DNA from: Paracoccaceae bacterium
GTDB taxonomy: Bacteria > Pseudomonadota > Alphaproteobacteria > Rhodobacterales > Rhodobacteraceae
Assembly: GCA_029881635.1 (NCBI GenBank)
Contig: JAOUMG010000048.1
Span: forward strand, 1-8,821
Direction: 5' to 3'
DNA: 8,821 nt
Below the pieces are notes generated by a model. It was not told where the DNA came from. It worked only from the letters and a program-made list of their open reading frames with translations, and ran no database searches. Made by a program: the position numbers and the translations under genes. Below, in pieces: positions 6,497 to 8,821 of this stretch. Numbering within the stretch: the stretch's first letter is position 1; each line of letters begins with the position of its first letter.

Positions 6497-6754
6497 CTAT
6501 GCCGCCAGCATTGGATCAAGTCGACCGGCCCGATCCAATGCATGCAGTTCATCCGAACCACCAACATGCTTGCCGCCAATAAAGATCTGGGGAACAGTAT
6601 GGCGGCCATGCGCCCGAGCCATCATTTTTTGGCGCTCCGCCATGTCGGCCGATACATCGGTCTCTTCGAACGCCACACCTTTTTTGGCCAGCAGCCTTTT
6701 GGCAGCAATACAATAGGGGCACCAGGGAGTGGTATAGATCTCGACGCGCTGCAT
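6497..6754 (-). CDS. grxC: Glutaredoxin 3
   Basis: This small glutathione-dependent dithiol oxidoreductase (85 residues, the usual size) reduces disulfides and glutathionylated proteins in the cytoplasm. It has the dithiol active site CPYC (C12, C15), the cis-proline loop TVP (53-55) followed by QIFIGG, and the glutathione-binding GGSDEL (65-70). AGGAA (6765-6761) lies 6 nt before the ATG. comF ends 35 nt upstream and the amidase begins 3 nt downstream. A good promoter of its own overlaps the end of comF, so grxC-amidase-marR can be transcribed apart from comF. Confidence 0.96.
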   Translation of the reverse strand: MQRVEIYTTPWCPYCIAAKRLLAKKGVAFEETDVSADMAERQKMMARAHGRHTVPQIFIGGKHVGGSDELHALDRAGRLDPMLAA

Positions 6755-6778
6755 AGTCCGTTCCTGAATATTGGGGCG

Positions 6779-6806
6779 ACTATAGGGATTTAAGCATCCT
6801 TCGCAA
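6779..6806 (-). promoter_or_regulatory. Putative sigma-70 promoter for grxC-amidase-marR
   Basis: Minus-strand -35 TTGCGA (6806-6801) and -10 TATAGT (6784-6779) are 16 nt apart, matching 4/6 and 5/6. The predicted start near 6772 leaves an 18-nt leader with a normally placed Shine-Dalgarno for grxC. The -35 lies in the last codons of comF. Confidence 0.55.
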
Positions 6807-7539
6807 CGCGCGCCAGTACCAGAATCGACACTGATGCGGCCCCCGCGCCCAAACAGGCATCTGCCGATGCCGCCAGAGTTGCGCCCGAGGTCATTACATC
6901 ATCGACCAAAAGCACCTTGCGCCCTGCGATATGACCTCGGCGCCGGGGGTGGATATCTATCGCGCCAGAAAGGTTTTGGAACCGCGCCTCGCGGCCCTTG
7001 CCATCCTGGGTTGCCGTAAGCCGTGAACGGACCAAAAGATCTGGGCAGTGATCACATTTGCACTGCCGCGCCAACGCCGCCGACAAAAGGGCTGATTGGT
7101 TGTATCGCCTTCGAAACAGCCGCATCCAATGAAGTGGAACAGGGGCCACCAACATATCGCGTTCAAATATCGGGGCAACAGCCCGCGCCAGCCATTCGCC
7201 AGCCGGTCGCGCCAGATCGAGCCTGTCACCATGCTTGATCGCCAAAACCAGTCGGCGTCCAATATCCTTGTACAGAATTGCCGCCCGGCCACGCGACCAG
7301 GGCCGCGCGATGGTCAAGCAATCATCACAATATTCTGCATGCCCTTCATCTTCTCCGGGCAGGGGCAACCCGCATCGGTCACAAACCAGCCCGCTGATAA
7401 AAGGTGTTTCGCGCCAGCAAATACCACAAAGGCCAAACTCAGTTGCCACGGGTTCTTTGCAGTTAATGCACTGAGGCGGAAAAAACAGCCGCAACGCGCT
7501 TTGCATTCCGCGCCGAACACCCCTAGTTTCGCCGTCCAT
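6790..7539 (-). CDS. comF: ComF-family phosphoribosyltransferase-like protein
   Basis: The 249-residue product has the ComF layout: an N-terminal zinc-ribbon part with two paired-cysteine sets (C24-x2-C27 with C38-x2-C41; C53-x2-C56 with C71-x2-C74) and a C-terminal phosphoribosyltransferase domain with the PRPP-binding motif VLLVDDVMTSGAT (209-221). RRRYNQSALL (143-152) is also typical. ComF proteins act in DNA uptake in competent bacteria, but in most alphaproteobacteria the role is unproven. The start is uncertain. ATG 7539 has a good GGAG 5 nt upstream but overlaps the start codon of the divergent gene. ATG 7506 (MQSALRLFFPPQC) fits the usual family N-terminus but has a poor ribosome site. 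The frame continues upstream to 7728 without similarity. It is first in the leftward operon with grxC. Confidence 0.92.
   Translation of the reverse strand: MDGETRGVRRGMQSALRLFFPPQCINCKEPVATEFGLCGICWRETPFISGLVCDRCGLPLPGEDEGHAEYCDDCLTIARPWSRGRAAILYKDIGRRLVLAIKHGDRLDLARPAGEWLARAVAPIFERDMLVAPVPLHWMRLFRRRYNQSALLSAALARQCKCDHCPDLLVRSRLTATQDGKGREARFQNLSGAIDIHPRRRGHIAGRKVLLVDDVMTSGATLAASADACLGAGAASVSILVLARVAKDA
7501..7529 (+). promoter_or_regulatory. Putative promoter for the NDUFAF5-like gene, implying a leaderless mRNA
   Basis: -35 TTGCAT (7501-7506) and -10 TAGTTT (7524-7529) have a 17-nt spacer. A start about 7 nt after the -10 falls at 7536, two nt before the ATG at 7538. This agrees with the lack of any Shine-Dalgarno before that ATG. 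The elements lie inside the comF coding start. Confidence 0.45.
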
Positions 7540-8392
7540 GACCACTCCACCGCTTCTTACCGATCGCGCCGCGCTTTTGCGCAATCGTGCTCGCGCAACC
7601 ATTCGCGGGCCCGAGCTGTTTTTGCACGAGGATGCCGCGGCTGAGATTGAAGAGAGGCTGAACGAAGTTAACAAAGTGTTTACTTCACCGGCGGTAGTGG
7701 CCGGTTTTGTCGGACCTTGGCAGGCCATTTTACCAGATGCGCGCGTGGTTTCGGATTCCGATACGCTTGATCTGTTGCCGGGTGCGCATGATCTGATTGT
7801 TCATGCAATGTCGCTGCATTGGGCAAATGACCCTGTCGGGCAATTGGTCCAGTGCCGCCGCGCGCTGAAAGCCGACGGGCTGTTCATGGCCGTTTTGTTT
7901 GGCGGCCATACACTGACGGAATTGCGCGCGGTTTTGGCCGAAGCAGAGTCCCGACTGACCGGAGGTCTATCACCCCGCATTCTTCCAATGGCGGAGATCC
8001 GAGAGCTGGGAAGCTTGCTCCAACGTGCGGGTTTTGCTCTGCCTGTGGCTGACGCGGCCAAGAAAACAGCCACCTACCGGACTGCGTTCCATTTGCTGTC
8101 TGAACTGAGGGCAATGGGGGAAAGCAACGCCCTGTTCTCGCGCAATCGAAAGATACCGCCCCGGACATTGTTTTCTGATGCTGCCGCGCTCTATTCGGAA
8201 AACTTCTCGGACAACGAAGGCCGAATCCGAGCGACATTTGAGATGATCTTTCTGACCGGCTGGGCACCTGACGAGAGCCAGCAAAAACCATTGCGGCCCG
8301 GTTCCGCTACTGTCCGGCTCGCCGATGTTCTGGGCTCAACGGAATCACCCTTGAAGGAAGGCTCTCTTCCACCAACGCTTGACGGCACCTGA
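7538..8392 (+). CDS. NDUFAF5-like class I methyltransferase homologue (complex I assembly-type)
   Basis: This 284-residue protein resembles the mitochondrial complex I assembly factor NDUFAF5, which hydroxylates an arginine of the NDUFS7 subunit, and its alphaproteobacterial relatives. Recognisable blocks are DRAALLRNRARA (9-20), HDLIVHAMSLHWANDP (84-99), ALKADGLFMAVLFGGHTLTELR (109-130), GGLSPRILP (142-150), LGSLLQRAGFALP (157-169), LRAMGESNAL (190-199) and LTGWAPDESQ, then RPGSATVRL (239-261). The usual SAM motif I (DxGxGxG) is missing. Only about 35 residues (49-83) separate the N-terminal helix from the HDLIVHAMSLHW block, too few for a normal SAM-binding half. Catalysis is therefore uncertain; a role in respiratory complex I maturation is inferred by homology. 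The ATG overlaps the comF start codon in CATG. hemH follows 39 nt downstream. Confidence 0.85.
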   Translation: MTTPPLLTDRAALLRNRARATIRGPELFLHEDAAAEIEERLNEVNKVFTSPAVVAGFVGPWQAILPDARVVSDSDTLDLLPGAHDLIVHAMSLHWANDPVGQLVQCRRALKADGLFMAVLFGGHTLTELRAVLAEAESRLTGGLSPRILPMAEIRELGSLLQRAGFALPVADAAKKTATYRTAFHLLSELRAMGESNALFSRNRKIPPRTLFSDAAALYSENFSDNEGRIRATFEMIFLTGWAPDESQQKPLRPGSATVRLADVLGSTESPLKEGSLPPTLDGT

Positions 8393-8406
8393 TTTCCGGC
8401 TATCTC
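8379..8406 (+). promoter_or_regulatory. Possible promoter for hemH
   Basis: -35 TTGACG (8379-8384, 5/6 match) and -10 TATCTC (8401-8406, 3/6) are 16 nt apart and overlap the end of the upstream gene. The predicted start near 8413 gives a short leader with the hemH Shine-Dalgarno. Readthrough from the upstream gene is equally possible. Confidence 0.35.
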
Positions 8407-8431
8407 AGAACCTTACCATTAAGGACATGCA

Positions 8432-8821
8432 ATGATAGACATGCGCGATATTGCCGGGGCTGGTCGACTGGCCCACGCTCCTGCAGACCATCCGGCTATC
8501 ACAAAGCCCCGCATCGGCGTGCTGCTTGCCAATCTTGGTACACCTGATGGTTTCAGCTATTGGCCAATGCGCCGATACTTGAACGAATTTTTGTCTGACA
8601 AGCGGGTGATCGACTACCCCGCATGGAAATGGCAGCCTTTGTTACAACTTATCATATTGACCAAGCGCCCCTTCACCTCTGGCCGCAACTATCAATCGAT
8701 TTGGAACCATGAGCGCAATGAAAGCCCGTTGATGACCATAACGCGGGCGCAAACGGACAAGCTCCGCGTTGCAGCTGCGAAAGAATTTGGCGACGGGGTG
8801 ATAGTGGATTTCTGCATGCGC
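8432..8821 (+). CDS. hemH: Ferrochelatase (3' end outside window)
   Basis: Ferrochelatase inserts Fe(II) into a porphyrin in the last step of haem synthesis, at the cytoplasmic membrane surface. The first 130 residues are visible and the frame is open to the window edge. After about 25 variable residues come the family motifs GVLLANLGTPDG (29-40), MRRYLNEFLSDKRVID (46-61) and NYQSIWNHERNESPLM (86-101). The catalytic histidine and the rest of the protein (usually about 320-360 residues) are not in view. I chose ATG 8432 because AAGGA (8421-8425) lies 6 nt upstream. An ATG at 8427 opens only a two-codon frame, and the ATG at 8441 lacks a ribosome site. Confidence 0.95.
   Translation, partial: MIDMRDIAGAGRLAHAPADHPAITKPRIGVLLANLGTPDGFSYWPMRRYLNEFLSDKRVIDYPAWKWQPLLQLIILTKRPFTSGRNYQSIWNHERNESPLMTITRAQTDKLRVAAAKEFGDGVIVDFCMR

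Noticed and set aside
7540..7728. Upstream extension of comF to 7728
   Set aside because: It is antisense to the NDUFAF5-like gene and has no ComF-like residues before MDGETRG.
1..8821. Mobile element, phage, defence system or CRISPR array
   Set aside because: No transposase, integrase, spaced direct repeats or defence-type domains are visible; all recognised genes are ordinary chromosomal genes.

Overview
The window looks like a chromosomal core-gene segment of an alphaproteobacterium, most likely Rhodobacterales (Roseobacter/Rhodobacter relatives). This rests on recognised protein families and on gene order (rimP-nusA; pip divergent from ubiG; comF-grxC-nitrilase-marR; an NDUFAF5-like gene divergent from comF and followed by hemH), not on any database search. 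The sequence is moderately GC-rich and coding-dense. I see no insertion sequence, phage gene, CRISPR array, tRNA or rRNA.

Left end (1-1744). The rimP-nusA transcription/translation operon runs leftward and leaves the window inside nusA. Upstream of rimP is a short leader of roughly 85 nt. It has a plausible promoter, a 9-bp hairpin, and a near-perfect intrinsic terminator whose T-run ends about 8 nt before the rimP start codon. This is the most interesting regulatory element here: a likely transcription attenuator for an operon whose own product, NusA, modulates termination.

Middle (1745-5219). A rightward gene encodes an exported protein of unknown function with a Gly/Lys-rich stretch. It converges on a leftward gene with a CDGSH / Fer4_19 / CDGSH iron-sulfur architecture. 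Next comes proline iminopeptidase (pip, leftward), divergent from ubiG (rightward, ubiquinone O-methyltransferase). They share a 66-bp gap holding a palindrome around a TATATA core.

Right part (5216-7539). A tight leftward operon reads comF, grxC, nitrilase-family amidase, marR. The gaps after comF are 35, 3 and 0 nt, and a good internal promoter lies before grxC. Glutaredoxin 3 next to a Nit1-type (deaminated-glutathione) amidase suggests a thiol-maintenance theme, with the MarR protein as a possible local regulator. The last gene, marR, meets ubiG tail to tail and the two stop codons share one TTAA.

Right end (7538-8821). An NDUFAF5-like class I methyltransferase homologue starts inside the comF start codon (CATG read on both strands) and is probably translated from a leaderless mRNA. 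Its SAM-binding half looks shortened. It is followed by the 5' part of hemH (ferrochelatase). UbiG, the NDUFAF5-like protein and ferrochelatase are all linked to building the aerobic respiratory chain.

I did not find a convincing new multi-gene system. The points worth a second look are the rimP leader, the unusual NDUFAF5-like protein, the interlocked start and stop codons, and the uncharacterised exported protein.
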